Part shown: positions 1-7,960 of the stretch, piece by piece
How the letters are laid out: each line of letters starts with the position of its first letter
How positions within the stretch are numbered: position 1 is the stretch's first letter
From: an uncultured bacterium
Lineage (GTDB): Bacteria > Actinomycetota > Coriobacteriia > Coriobacteriales > Coriobacteriaceae
Reading direction: 5' to 3'
DNA length: 20,736 nucleotides
NCBI GenBank assembly: GCA_905216045.1
Contig: CAJMSL010000022.1
Span: 1-20,736, forward strand
Notes under the pieces: generated by a model
The model's database searches: none
What the model was told of the DNA's origin: nothing
Seen by the model: the letters and a program-made list of their open reading frames with translations, nothing else
Translations under genes and position numbers: made by a program

Positions 1-1107
1 AGGAGCAGGCTCGTCAATCTCATCCAGAATCGCGGTGGCGGCGGCCCACATGTCCTCGTGGCCCGAGTAATCGGCCATGGGAACATCAACCTCGAGCGAG
101 GCGTCCGGAAGGTCGCCGGTGTCGATGCGATCTTGGGCATCAATCGATGCGGTGATGGCTGCAGGCTCATCGAGGTCATCGAGATCGATGTCCACGGCAC
201 CGGAGATGATAGGCATGCTGGCGAGGTTTGCATTGTACGGCGCAGCCTCAGCCGCCTGCTGCTGGGCAGGAGCGCCCCACAACGAGCTTTCGGCGGCACG
301 GCGGGCGGCAACGGCCTCCTCGTCCGCAGTCATGGCTTCATCAACGTACGAATTGTCGGCAGAAGCGTTCGCGTCCGCCGAGGTAGCGTTGTAGGCGTTA
401 TTGGCTGCCGCGTTGGCAACGAGTGCCACGAAAGCCGCCGTGCTGCCCGCAGGGGCGGCCTGGGAACCAGACACGGCGCGTGCCGCGGCGGCGATGTCGT
501 CGCGATTGAAGGAGCCGGTCTGCCCGCCGTTGGTGAGCTCGTCGATGGCGACTTGATAGACGTCGCGCGAGTGTGCAGGGTCGCAGCTCACCGGCGAATC
601 GTCGTCGAGCATACTGTCGATCATGGACCAAGCCTCGTCCTCGTCCATGGCATCTGCGGCTCGAGCGATGGTAGGGACACCATCATCGGCATGACGGCGC
701 TGGAACGCACCAGTCAGGCCGGAAAGGAATGCCGAGGTAGACTGCTCCGCCTGAGCCTGAGTAGCAGAAGGCGCAGCGTAAGGAGTCGCATCCTGCTGCT
801 GAGCTGGAATCGAGGCGGTCTTGAACTCGCTTTGATGCTGATTGAGATTGGCGGCACCGCCCATGGCATCGGGCTGGAACAGACGCTCTTCACGCTGCGC
901 ACGGTACTCGGAGATACCCAGCGAGGCGGCATAGATACCCACGCCCGCCACCGCGCCCACGGCGAAGGGAACCGCACCCGCCACGACCGTCTCGTTCACC
1001 GACGAAAACGGCAGCGTCGCGGCATACATAACCACGGGAGCGGCAAGGCCGATCCCGCACGAAAGTCCGGCAAGGACTGCTCGTTGTGTTGCATCAGAAG
1101 AAGCCAT
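1..1107 (-). CDS. Two-helix membrane protein of unknown function, 3' end outside window
   Basis: An open minus-strand frame runs from an ATG at 1107 to the window edge (369 codons, no stop reached), so the C-terminus is missing. The start is preceded by a GGGGAG ribosome-binding site about 5 nt upstream. The N-terminus carries two hydrophobic segments at about residues 11-32 and 41-65, giving a small hairpin membrane anchor. The remaining 300 residues are hydrophilic, Ala/Gln/Asp-rich, and become strongly acidic toward the edge (motifs such as DIDLDDLDEP and ILDEIDEP). I recognise no enzymatic motif. Low complexity and two N-terminal helices suggest an anchored, largely disordered cytoplasmic or surface tail. 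It has a probable promoter of its own (1244-1272) and lies downstream of the rho terminator. I cannot assign a function; that it is a real gene is supported by its start site and amino-acid pattern. Confidence 0.75.
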   Translation of the reverse strand, partial: MASSDATQRAVLAGLSCGIGLAAPVVMYAATLPFSSVNETVVAGAVPFAVGAVAGVGIYAASLGISEYRAQREERLFQPDAMGGAANLNQHQSEFKTASIPAQQQDATPYAAPSATQAQAEQSTSAFLSGLTGAFQRRHADDGVPTIARAADAMDEDEAWSMIDSMLDDDSPVSCDPAHSRDVYQVAIDELTNGGQTGSFNRDDIAAAARAVSGSQAAPAGSTAAFVALVANAAANNAYNATSADANASADNSYVDEAMTADEEAVAARRAAESSLWGAPAQQQAAEAAPYNANLASMPIISGAVDIDLDDLDEPAAITASIDAQDRIDTGDLPDASLEVDVPMADYSGHEDMWAAATAILDEIDEPAP

Positions 1108-1243
1108 GAGCTCTCCCCATCTTCCAGCACCCAAAACGCATCATTCAGTTGGCTGCGCGAGAGAAGATGCAGCGGGGCTATGCCCCAAAGCAACGGTATA
1201 TGGTTCGTTTCATCTGCGTTTTCCGTCGCGAAGCTTAAAAGCT

Positions 1244-1272
1244 ATTATGCGAAACCGCCCTGTCGATTGCAA
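1244..1272 (-). promoter_or_regulatory. Probable sigma70-type promoter for the membrane protein gene
   Basis: Read on the minus strand, a TTGCAA -35 box (1267-1272) is separated by 17 nt from a CATAAT -10 box (1244-1249). It would start transcription near 1237 and give a 5' leader of about 130 nt before the ATG at 1107. The rho terminator lies just upstream, so an independent promoter is expected here. The match is good but not tested. Confidence 0.45.
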
Positions 1273-1350
1273 GCGACGATGTCGGATTGAAACGGGAACC
1301 CTGCTGCTTGCCAGTCTTATGGTCAAAAAAGCGCGGAGCGGCGATATAGA

Positions 1351-1381
1351 AAAGGGCCGAGGCTCAAAGCCCCGACCCTTT
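1351..1381 (-). terminator. Intrinsic terminator of rho
   Basis: A 13-bp stem closes a 5-nt loop (1364-1368), and minus-strand RNA continues into a UUUUCU tract. Two positions pair only as G-U when read as minus-strand RNA (1357/1375 and 1360/1372), which indicates the hairpin works for minus-strand transcripts. It lies 38 nt past the rho stop codon. Confidence 0.8.
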
Positions 1382-1418
1382 ATTGCATTGATGACTATCG
1401 CTGCGTGTGGATGACAAC

Positions 1419-3974
1419 CTAGAACGTCTGCTCGTAGTCGCTGTGCTTTTTGGCCGAACGCACCAGGAACTCCTGGTTGGTGTTGGTGCCCTTAAGACCC
1501 TTGATAAACGATGCGGCCGCGCGCTCGGTGTTGTTCATGCCGGCAAGAATGCGACGCAGGCCAAAGACAAACGGGCGCATCTGCTCGTCGACCAGCAGAT
1601 CCTCGTTGCGCGTACCGGAGGCAACGGGGTCGATGGCCGGGAAGATGCGGCGGTCGGCAAGATCGCGGTCGAGCTTGAGTTCCATGTTGCCGGTGCCCTT
1701 GAACTCCTCAAAGATGACCTCGTCCATCTTGGAACCGGTGTCGATGAGGGCAGAGGCCAGGATGGTGAGCGAGCCACCGTTCTCGATGTTGCGGGCTGCG
1801 CCCAGGAAGCGCTTGGGCGGATACAGTGCCGCCGAATCGACGCCGCCCGAAAGGATGCGGCCTGAGGCGGGCGCCGCCAAGTTGTACGCGCGGGCAAGAC
1901 GCGTGATGGAGTCGAGCACCACCACAACATCGCCGCCCAGCTCCACGATGCGCTTGGCGCGCTCGATGACGAGCTCTGCCACACGAGTGTGGTTGTCGGC
2001 GGGCATATCGAAGGTCGACGCCACAACCTCGCCCTTGATGGAACGCTGCATATCGGTGACCTCTTCGGGGCGCTCGTCGACGAGCAGGCAGATGAGGTGC
2101 ACCTCGGGGTTGTTAATCGAGATAGACTGGCAGATCTTCTTGAGGATCGTGGTCTTGCCGGCCTTGGGCGGGGACACGATCAGGCCACGCTGACCCTTGC
2201 CGATCGGCGACACGATGTCGATGGCGCGACCGGTAATGGAGTCCTTGCCGTGCTCCATGCGCAGCGGCTCGTTGGGATAGACCGGGGTGAGGTCGCCAAA
2301 CTTGGGGCGGTTGCGAATCTGCTCGGGGTCTAGACCGTTGACGGTCGTGATTTTGGCGAGGCCGGCGCGCTTGTCGCCGCCGCGCGAAGGACGAAGCGAG
2401 CCCTCGATGACGTCGCCCGTGCGCAGACGCGCGGAGCGGATGAGGTAGGCGGGGACGAAGGCGTCGTCGTTGGACTTCATGTAACCGTGAGCATGGATGA
2501 TACCGGAGCTGTCCGGACGAATCTGCAGGATGCCCTTGATGTCGCGGAAGCCCTCGGCCTTCGCGGCAGTGGTGTAGATCTCCTCGACGAGCTCGGCCTT
2601 CTTCTTGCCGGTCGTCTCGATCTCGAACTCCTTGGCCTTCTCGCGCAGCTCGGCGACCTTCATGGCCGCGAGTTCCTCGCGCGAAAGCGTGGGCTCGGTG
2701 GGGGCGGCGTTGCGCTCCTTGTTGCGCTGTTTGCGATCGCGCTGGCGGTTGCGACGGTCGTTGTTGCGCTCGTCCTTGCGGTCGTTGCGCTCGTCGTTAC
2801 GCTTGTGCTGGCGACGGTTGGGGCGAGCGCCGTCTTCGGCCTCGGCGGGCGCGGCACCATCAGTTGCGGCGGCGTCGGCATTGGCCGCAGCAGCGTCATT
2901 GGCCTCGGCGCCGGAATCGACCTGCGCTTCGACATCAGCCTGCTGCTCGGACATCTTGGCCTTAGCGGACTTCTTACGACCGCGCTTGGGCTTCTCGGAC
3001 GCAGGTTGTTCGACGTCCTGGGACTCGGCGGCATCAGCCGATGCATCGACGGTCGTCTCGGCGGAATCCTCGGACGCGCCCTTCTTGGCAGCCTTAGCCT
3101 TGGACGTGCGCTTAGCAGCAGTACGATGGCTGCGACCAGGACGGACATCGGCGAGCTCGACATCGGCGGGAGCGGCCTCGGAAGTCGTAGCATCCTGGAC
3201 GGGTGCATCGGCAGCGGTTGCAGACTCGGCGGTCGCCGCAGCATCCCGAGCGGCTGAAGCTGCGGCTGCGGCCTTCTCTGCCTCGACGAAGGCCTTGGGC
3301 TTGCGACCGCGACGGTGCGGGCGCAAAGCCGGATCGACAACGGGAACTTCGCTGGCCTCGACAGACGCAGCGGGCTCAACAGGCGATGTGCCCTCCCCTG
3401 CCACGGAACGGACCGAAGCCTCAGTGAGCTCGGGGGTTACCTGATCGGCAACCTGCTCGGCCTTAGCAGCCGTGCGACGGCGTGTGCGCGGTACCGGCTT
3501 CTCGGTCGGCTGGTCGGCGACAGGGGTCTCGGTGGCGGCAGGTGTCTCGGGCACAGGCGGAGCTGCAAGCTCGGTCAGAGCCGCGGCCTCGCGCTCGGCA
3601 GCACGACGGCGGGCGCGCACCACCTGAGCCTCGCTAATCTGCGCCAACGCACGTGCCTGCGCGACCTCATCGGAAATCGGCGCCGAGGAGTCAGCTGCAA
3701 CGGTGCGCTTGGCGCGCGTCGTGCGCGTGGTACGGCGCTTGGGCTTGGTGACCTCCTCGCCGTCAGCAGCAGGCTTGACCGTGCGGCGCGTACGCTTGGG
3801 CTTTGCCGGAACAGCCTCCTCACCAGTTGCAGGCACGGCCTTCTCAGCCGTTGCAGCCTTAGGCGTCTCAGGAGCCGAGGTTTGCGCGGGCGCCGCGACC
3901 TGGTCCGACGCAACCGGTGCAGCGGGAGCGGCTTGCGTCGTCGTTATTTCGTTTTCTTGCTGTTGATCAGACAC
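1419..3974 (-). CDS. rho: Transcription termination factor Rho with long disordered N-terminal extension
   Basis: This is the hexameric RNA-dependent ATPase that ends transcription at Rho-dependent sites. It has 851 residues against about 420 in E. coli. Residues 1-428 are low-complexity. At least seven Arg/Lys-rich blocks (about 58-66, 77-90, 163-171, 218-227, 279-299, 328-340, 384-422) alternate with Ala/Glu/Asp-rich spacers. A Rho N-terminal helical domain follows (430-468), then the cold-shock-like RNA-binding domain (479-545) and the ATPase core. The core has a P-loop SPPKAGKTT (601-609), Walker B VVVVLD (683-688) and the conserved stretch ALIDTGSKMDEVIFEEFKGT. The start is a GTG at 3974 with only a weak purine-rich site upstream. 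A promoter is visible at 4119-4146 and a terminator at 1351-1381, so it is probably monocistronic. Extended Rho N-termini are known in Actinobacteria; this one is at the long end. The identification is certain; the role of the extension is not. Confidence 0.97.
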   Translation of the reverse strand: MSDQQQENEITTTQAAPAAPVASDQVAAPAQTSAPETPKAATAEKAVPATGEEAVPAKPKRTRRTVKPAADGEEVTKPKRRTTRTTRAKRTVAADSSAPISDEVAQARALAQISEAQVVRARRRAAEREAAALTELAAPPVPETPAATETPVADQPTEKPVPRTRRRTAAKAEQVADQVTPELTEASVRSVAGEGTSPVEPAASVEASEVPVVDPALRPHRRGRKPKAFVEAEKAAAAASAARDAAATAESATAADAPVQDATTSEAAPADVELADVRPGRSHRTAAKRTSKAKAAKKGASEDSAETTVDASADAAESQDVEQPASEKPKRGRKKSAKAKMSEQQADVEAQVDSGAEANDAAAANADAAATDGAAPAEAEDGARPNRRQHKRNDERNDRKDERNNDRRNRQRDRKQRNKERNAAPTEPTLSREELAAMKVAELREKAKEFEIETTGKKKAELVEEIYTTAAKAEGFRDIKGILQIRPDSSGIIHAHGYMKSNDDAFVPAYLIRSARLRTGDVIEGSLRPSRGGDKRAGLAKITTVNGLDPEQIRNRPKFGDLTPVYPNEPLRMEHGKDSITGRAIDIVSPIGKGQRGLIVSPPKAGKTTILKKICQSISINNPEVHLICLLVDERPEEVTDMQRSIKGEVVASTFDMPADNHTRVAELVIERAKRIVELGGDVVVVLDSITRLARAYNLAAPASGRILSGGVDSAALYPPKRFLGAARNIENGGSLTILASALIDTGSKMDEVIFEEFKGTGNMELKLDRDLADRRIFPAIDPVASGTRNEDLLVDEQMRPFVFGLRRILAGMNNTERAAASFIKGLKGTNTNQEFLVRSAKKHSDYEQTF

Positions 3975-4118
3975 AGTGTTTGCTCAACTTTCTTTTCAAG
4001 CCCTGTGATCACATGCTCCCTGCATAAACCTTCAGGGCGGCTAAACAGTCTAGTTCCGTCAAATACCGACGGACATCATTGATCTGTATCGAGATGATTG
4101 CGTCATATACGCAGCGTT

Positions 4119-4146
4119 AGTGTAACACAACCGCAACCACCTGCAA
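4119..4146 (-). promoter_or_regulatory. Probable rho promoter
   Basis: On the minus strand a TTGCAG -35 box (4141-4146) is followed after 16 nt by TACACT (4119-4124). This gives a leader of about 138 nt before the GTG start at 3974. Rho leaders are autoregulated by Rho itself in other bacteria, so the long leader may matter, but no specific site is visible. Confidence 0.45.
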
Positions 4147-4229
4147 CTTAGTCATTGGGAACGCTCTTAAACGACTAGTTAAAGGGGCACTCTTTGGTTT
4201 AACACCCACAAATCTGACTGCCTCCGCCA

Positions 4230-4379
4230 AAACTATGGCGGTTTACTACGATGAATCGCTCAACCGCGACCACTCCGAAACTTGTTGAACTAAAACCGCA
4301 GGTAGATGCCTTGCACTTTTTTGCGAAAAGCCGGCGTGGTTGGAATTTCTCATTTCATCGTAGTAAACCGGCATAGTTT
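4230..4379. mobile_element. 150-bp MITE-like element with 26-bp terminal inverted repeats
   Basis: Positions 4230-4255 and 4354-4379 are inverted copies of each other over 26 bp with a single mismatch (4239 against 4370). The 98 bp between them carry no gene. The segment lies in the gap between rho and argS and is more AT-rich than its surroundings. Size, long inverted ends and lack of coding sequence are typical of a miniature inverted-repeat transposable element. A large cruciform or RNA hairpin is an alternative. No clear target-site duplication is visible at the ends, and no second copy occurs in this window. Confidence 0.5.
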
Positions 4380-4423
4380 CGTATTTCCAGCAGTTCCAAA
4401 TTCGTCAATACGTCGGCGTTTGC

Positions 4424-4456
4424 AAAAAGCCCGACCTCCGTGGGAGATCGGGCTTT
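4424..4456 (-). terminator. Intrinsic terminator of argS
   Basis: A 14-bp stem with one mismatch (4426-4439 with 4443-4456) closes a 3-nt loop. On the minus strand it is followed by a run of five T residues. It lies 46 nt past the argS stop codon. Confidence 0.8.
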
Positions 4457-4501
4457 CAAGGCTCAGTTAAACCAAACTTGCGCGGTCAAATGACTCGCAG
4501 A

Positions 4502-6355
4502 TTACATCTGCTCGGGCGCGGAAACGCCAACGAGGGTGAGCACCAGGGCGAGCGTCACGCGGACGGCGTCGCAAGCGGCCAGACGGGCGCGCGAAAGCTC
4601 GGGGTCGACGGGACGGCCCTCGCTCGGCAGAACCTGGCAGGCAGCATAGAAGCTGTGGAAGTCGCCGGCGAGTTCCTCAGCAAAGTGCGTCAGACGGAAC
4701 GGGGCGCGGTCGCGAGCGCAGCTGGCGATGAGGTCGGTGAGCTCGTTGAGCTTGCGCGAAAGGGCGAGCTCGGTCGGGTCGGTCAGCAGCGAGTAATCGA
4801 CGTTCTCACCGATGGCCTTGGCGGCGACGGCCTTCATGCCCATCTCGTCAGCCTGCTCGGGCGTAACGTCAGCGGCACGGCGCAGGATGGAGCACACGCG
4901 GGCGTGAGCGTACTGCACGTAGTACACCGGGTTGGAGTTGTCGCGCTTCTTAACGGCCTCGATATCGAAGTCGACCATCTGGTTGGAGCTCTTGGAGATG
5001 AGCGTGTAGCGAGCGGCATCGGAGCCGACCTCGTCGACGAGCTCCTGCAAGGTCACCATGGTGCCCTTGCGCTTGGACATACGGACGGGCTTGCCGTTAC
5101 GCAGCAGGTTGACGAGCTGGCCCAGCAGAACCTCAAACTTGCCGGGATAGCCAAGAGCGTCGCAGACGCAGCGGACGCGCTCGATGTAGCCGTGGTGGTC
5201 GGCGCCCCAGATGTCGATGACGTGGTCGACGCGCTGGAACTTATCCCAGTGATAGGCGACGTCGGAGGCGAAGTAGGTGTACTCGCCGTCGGACTTGATC
5301 AGAACGCGGTCCTTGTCATCGCCCAGGTCGGTGGAGCGGAACCACAGGGCGCCGTCCTTAGTGTAGAGGTAGCCCATCTTGTCGAGCTTCTCAAAAGCGC
5401 GGTCGACGGCGGAGGTGCCGGCGGTCTCGCCCTCGGTGTCCTTCACATACAGCGAGCGCTCGGAGAACCAACGATCGAAGTCGCAATTGACGGCGTGGCA
5501 GAGGTCGCGCATGTTGTCGACCATCTTTACATAGCCGCGCTCGCGGAAGCTCTCCATGCGCTTCTGCGGATCGGCGTTGACCCACTTATCGCCGTCGGTG
5601 CGCCAGAACTCGGCGGCCTCGTCGATGATGTAGTCGCCGCCGTAGGAGTCCTTGCCCAGAGTCTCGGCAAAGTTGTCCTGGTACGGATGGGTCTCGGGGT
5701 GCTCGTCGTTCTCGTCGGCAACAAAGGCGTCGCGGTCTGCGATCAGCAGCTTGTGAGCCTCGTCGATATCCACACCCTGCTTGGCGATGATGTCGGCAAG
5801 CTGCATATAGCGCGTGCTGATGGAGTTGCCGAAGGTGTTCATCTGAGAGCCGTGGTCGTTGATGTAGAACTCACGCTGGATGTCGTAACCGGCGTGGTCC
5901 ATAACGCGGCAGAGCGAGTCGCCCAGCGCGGCCCAGCGGCCGTGGCCGATGTGCATGGGGCCGACTGGGTTGGCGGAAACGAACTCAACCTGGGTCTTCA
6001 GGCCACCACCGACGTTGGACTTAGCGAAGTCCATACCCTTCTCGCGAGCCTCGCCAAAGATGGCATTCTTGACGGCAACGGAGAGGTAGAAGTTGATGAA
6101 GCCGGGGCCTGCGATCTCGACTTTCTCAATCGCGGGGTCCTCGGGCATATGGGCAACGATGGCCTCGGCGATCTTGCGCGGGGCGCAGTGGGCCAGCTTG
6201 GCGGACTTCAGGGCCATGGTAGAGGTCCACTCGCCATGAGAAGTGTCAGCCGGTCGCTCGATAGCGCAATCGTCAAGTTCAAATGCGGAAAGGTCGCCGG
6301 CCTCCTGGGCCGCAGCAAGCGCAGCGCGTACCAGCTCTTCAATCTTCTCGGGCAT
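4502..6355 (-). CDS. argS: Arginyl-tRNA synthetase
   Basis: This class I synthetase charges tRNA-Arg with arginine in an ATP-dependent reaction in the cytoplasm. The chosen start gives 617 residues, a normal length for this family. The N-terminal tRNA-binding add-on domain covers roughly residues 1-110. The HIGH signature is at 135-138 within VGPMHIGHGR, and the MSKRKGT version of the KMSKS loop is near residue 425. A DALR-type anticodon-binding domain forms the C-terminus. The frame stays open upstream to 6484, but the ATG at 6355 is preceded by a strong AAGGAGG site at good spacing and begins the conserved sequence MPEKIEEL, so it is preferred. It is transcribed away from carD and ends in its own terminator. 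No T-box leader motif is visible upstream. Confidence 0.97.
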   Translation of the reverse strand: MPEKIEELVRAALAAAQEAGDLSAFELDDCAIERPADTSHGEWTSTMALKSAKLAHCAPRKIAEAIVAHMPEDPAIEKVEIAGPGFINFYLSVAVKNAIFGEAREKGMDFAKSNVGGGLKTQVEFVSANPVGPMHIGHGRWAALGDSLCRVMDHAGYDIQREFYINDHGSQMNTFGNSISTRYMQLADIIAKQGVDIDEAHKLLIADRDAFVADENDEHPETHPYQDNFAETLGKDSYGGDYIIDEAAEFWRTDGDKWVNADPQKRMESFRERGYVKMVDNMRDLCHAVNCDFDRWFSERSLYVKDTEGETAGTSAVDRAFEKLDKMGYLYTKDGALWFRSTDLGDDKDRVLIKSDGEYTYFASDVAYHWDKFQRVDHVIDIWGADHHGYIERVRCVCDALGYPGKFEVLLGQLVNLLRNGKPVRMSKRKGTMVTLQELVDEVGSDAARYTLISKSSNQMVDFDIEAVKKRDNSNPVYYVQYAHARVCSILRRAADVTPEQADEMGMKAVAAKAIGENVDYSLLTDPTELALSRKLNELTDLIASCARDRAPFRLTHFAEELAGDFHSFYAACQVLPSEGRPVDPELSRARLAACDAVRVTLALVLTLVGVSAPEQM

Positions 6356-6697
6356 AGATCCTCCTTGTGTTAAAGCCCCCGAGCTCTTGGTCACTCGTAG
6401 GGCAAAAGCCAGAGTTTGTAGCACTCTATCACAAGCGACGGGCACTGTCGCAGGGTAAAGCCAATCGATATTGCATATGCACAAAATTGACTACAGCTTG
6501 TATGGAGTCACTCAAAGATGCCGGTCTGCCTGCAGATTATGCAGGCGTTGAAAATGCATAAAGGTGTGAATGAGCTGCGTCTGTTATCGAATACTCTTAC
6601 CTATCGGAGTTGTGTGCTTTTCCTGCATAAAGTGAGAATTTGCGCACGTCAGCGTGTTATTCTAGACATACGTAAATTCGTATAAGTTGGAGGTAGC
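6356..6697. other. Divergent argS/carD control region with palindromes and a repeated motif
   Basis: This 342-bp gap separates two divergently transcribed genes and must hold both promoters. It contains a perfect 10-bp palindrome tgcatatgca (6472-6481) and an inverted repeat gcctgca/tgcaggc with a 5-nt spacer (6528-6546). A partly conserved direct repeat beginning tgcataaag is at 6555-6581 and 6624-6650. A possible carD promoter is TTGCGC (6640-6645), a 17-nt spacer and TAGACA (6663-6668), but the -10 box is poor. I see no coding sequence here. Confidence 0.4.
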
Positions 6698-7183
6698 ATG
6701 TTCTCAATCGGTCAACACGTCATTCATCCGGGTCAGGGAGTCTGCACCGTCGTCGGTTTTAGGGACGACACGCCGCAGCCCATGCTGCTGCTCGAGACCA
6801 AGCAGGGACATGCGCAGACGATCCTCATGTACCCCGTGGCGCAGGCCGATCGTTTGCACGCCGCCATCTCTCAGCAAGATGCCGAGCACCTGCTGAGCCA
6901 CTATGACGAGCTGGAGTGCGACACCTTCACCGAGCGCAACAGCTCACTTGAGGAGACACACTTTAAGCAGCAGCTCAAGCTGGGTGCGCCCGAGACGGTC
7001 CGCGTGGCAAAAACCATGATGCACCGCATTCGCCAGGCCGAGGAAGCCGATAAAAAGCCCAGCTCCTACTACATGCGCGTACTCAAGGAAGCCAAGCGCC
7101 GCTCCATCGAGGAGTTCGCCGTGGCCTTGGGCGTCACCGAGGAGGACGCCGAAGCCCGCCTAGCCCAAGCCGCCCTCAACTAA
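6698..7183 (+). CDS. CarD-family transcriptional regulator
   Basis: CarD-type proteins bind the RNA polymerase beta subunit through an N-terminal Tudor-like domain shared with Mfd (TRCF) and stabilise open promoter complexes. The 161-residue protein starts MFSIGQHVIHPGQGVCTVVG, the family's hallmark beginning. The RNA polymerase-interacting domain spans about residues 1-55, and an all-helical C-terminal part (about 60-160) fits the DNA-binding half. A GGAGG site lies 5 nt before the ATG. Length and architecture match mycobacterial CarD (162 aa), although the C-terminal half is only loosely similar as far as I can judge by eye. It is followed after 13 nt by palindrome copy 1, which should terminate its transcript. 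It may be a global regulator or a narrower paralogue; the window does not decide this. Confidence 0.88.
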   Translation: MFSIGQHVIHPGQGVCTVVGFRDDTPQPMLLLETKQGHAQTILMYPVAQADRLHAAISQQDAEHLLSHYDELECDTFTERNSSLEETHFKQQLKLGAPETVRVAKTMMHRIRQAEEADKKPSSYYMRVLKEAKRRSIEEFAVALGVTEEDAEARLAQAALN

Positions 7184-7196
7184 CCCATCCGCGCCA

Positions 7197-7240
7197 AAAA
7201 CCACCACAAAGGGGACAGGCACCTTTGTGGTGGTTTTCTT
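7197..7240 (+). repeat. Dispersed palindrome copy 1, acting as carD terminator
   Basis: Perfect 16-bp arms (7197-7212 and 7222-7237, aaaaccaccacaaagg and its complement) enclose the 9-nt loop ggacaggca. The distal arm ends in TTTT and is followed by CTT, so plus-strand RNA forms a hairpin with a U-rich tail 13 nt after the carD stop codon. Because the proximal arm begins with AAAA, the element could also terminate minus-strand transcription. It is one of five copies in the window. Confidence 0.85.
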
Positions 7241-7291
7241 GTTCTAGTAGTATTCATTCTCATCGATACCCACGAGCACAAGGAGTCTCTT

Positions 7292-7891
7292 ATGGCAGAG
7301 CCGCTTACCGCCGGAATCACCCGCGACCGCGCGTTCGAACTGCTCAACGAGCATAACAAGGACCCGTTCCACATCACCCATGGCGAGACGGTCGAGGGCA
7401 CTATGCGCTACTTTGCGCGCGAGTTCGACCCCGAGAACGAGGAGTTTTGGGGCATCGTCGGTCTGCTGCACGACCTGGATTGGGAGGAGCATGAGGACGA
7501 CCCCATGAACCACACCATCTATGCTGCCGAGATTCTTGAGGACGAAGGTGCGTCTCCCGAGCTCATTCGCGCCATCCAGACGCACACGTCCGACTTCAAC
7601 ACCTCGCTGCCCAAACCCGAGCTGCAGATGGAAAAGATCCTGTTTGCCTGCGATGAGCTCACCGGCCTGATCGGCGCTGCAGTCATCATGCGTCCGAGCA
7701 AGAGCGTCATGGACTTTACGACCAAGTCGCTCAAGAAGAAGTTCAAGGACAAGCGCTTTGCCGCTGGCTGTTCGCGCGACGTGATTACGCAGGGCGCCGA
7801 GATGTTGGGCTGGGAGCTCCCCGAGCTCTTTGACCGCACCATCGCGGCCATGCAGTCCTTCGCCCCCGACCGCGATACCTTCCAGGCCTAA
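7292..7891 (+). CDS. HD-domain hydrolase of unknown substrate
   Basis: The HD superfamily consists of metal-dependent phosphohydrolases. This 199-residue protein carries the expected ligand pattern: His30, the HD pair His60-Asp61 (LLHDLDW), His74, His98 and Asp121. This matches small stand-alone HDIG-type proteins often annotated as predicted hydrolases. There is no fused sensor, GGDEF or RelA domain, and no signal peptide or membrane segment, so it is probably cytoplasmic. The ATG is preceded by AAGGAG at 7-8 nt. It is bracketed by palindrome copies 1 and 2 in the same orientation and lies downstream of carD on the same strand. Substrate cannot be inferred; a nucleotide phosphate is the usual guess for such proteins. 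Confidence 0.85.
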   Translation: MAEPLTAGITRDRAFELLNEHNKDPFHITHGETVEGTMRYFAREFDPENEEFWGIVGLLHDLDWEEHEDDPMNHTIYAAEILEDEGASPELIRAIQTHTSDFNTSLPKPELQMEKILFACDELTGLIGAAVIMRPSKSVMDFTTKSLKKKFKDKRFAAGCSRDVITQGAEMLGWELPELFDRTIAAMQSFAPDRDTFQA

Positions 7892-7906
7892 CCGCCCACA
7901 CCACCT

Positions 7907-7949
7907 AAAACCACCACAAAGGGGAAAGGCACCTTTGTGGTGGTTTTTC
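7907..7949 (+). repeat. Dispersed palindrome copy 2, shared terminator of convergent genes
   Basis: Perfect 16-bp arms (7907-7922 and 7932-7947) enclose loop ggaaaggca, one base different from copy 1. It lies between the stop codon of the HD gene (plus, 7891) and that of proA (minus, 7961). The palindrome has A-rich and T-rich ends and so can serve as a terminator for both converging transcripts. Confidence 0.85.
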
Positions 7950-7960
7950 TTGCGCGGGCG

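Noticed and set aside
58..1290. Plus-strand open frame of 410 codons at the left end
   Set aside because: The minus-strand frame there has a ribosome-binding site, two membrane segments and no stop for 369 codons; the plus frame is Arg/Gly-rich and without a known motif.
4478..6373. Long plus-strand open frame of 631 codons opposite argS
   Set aside because: It is the antisense shadow of a certain argS gene in high-GC DNA, with Val/Gly/Leu/Ala-heavy composition and no recognisable domain.
6356..6500. T-box leader upstream of argS (and likewise upstream of trpS)
   Set aside because: No conserved GGTGG-containing T-box core or antiterminator/terminator pair is visible in either leader.
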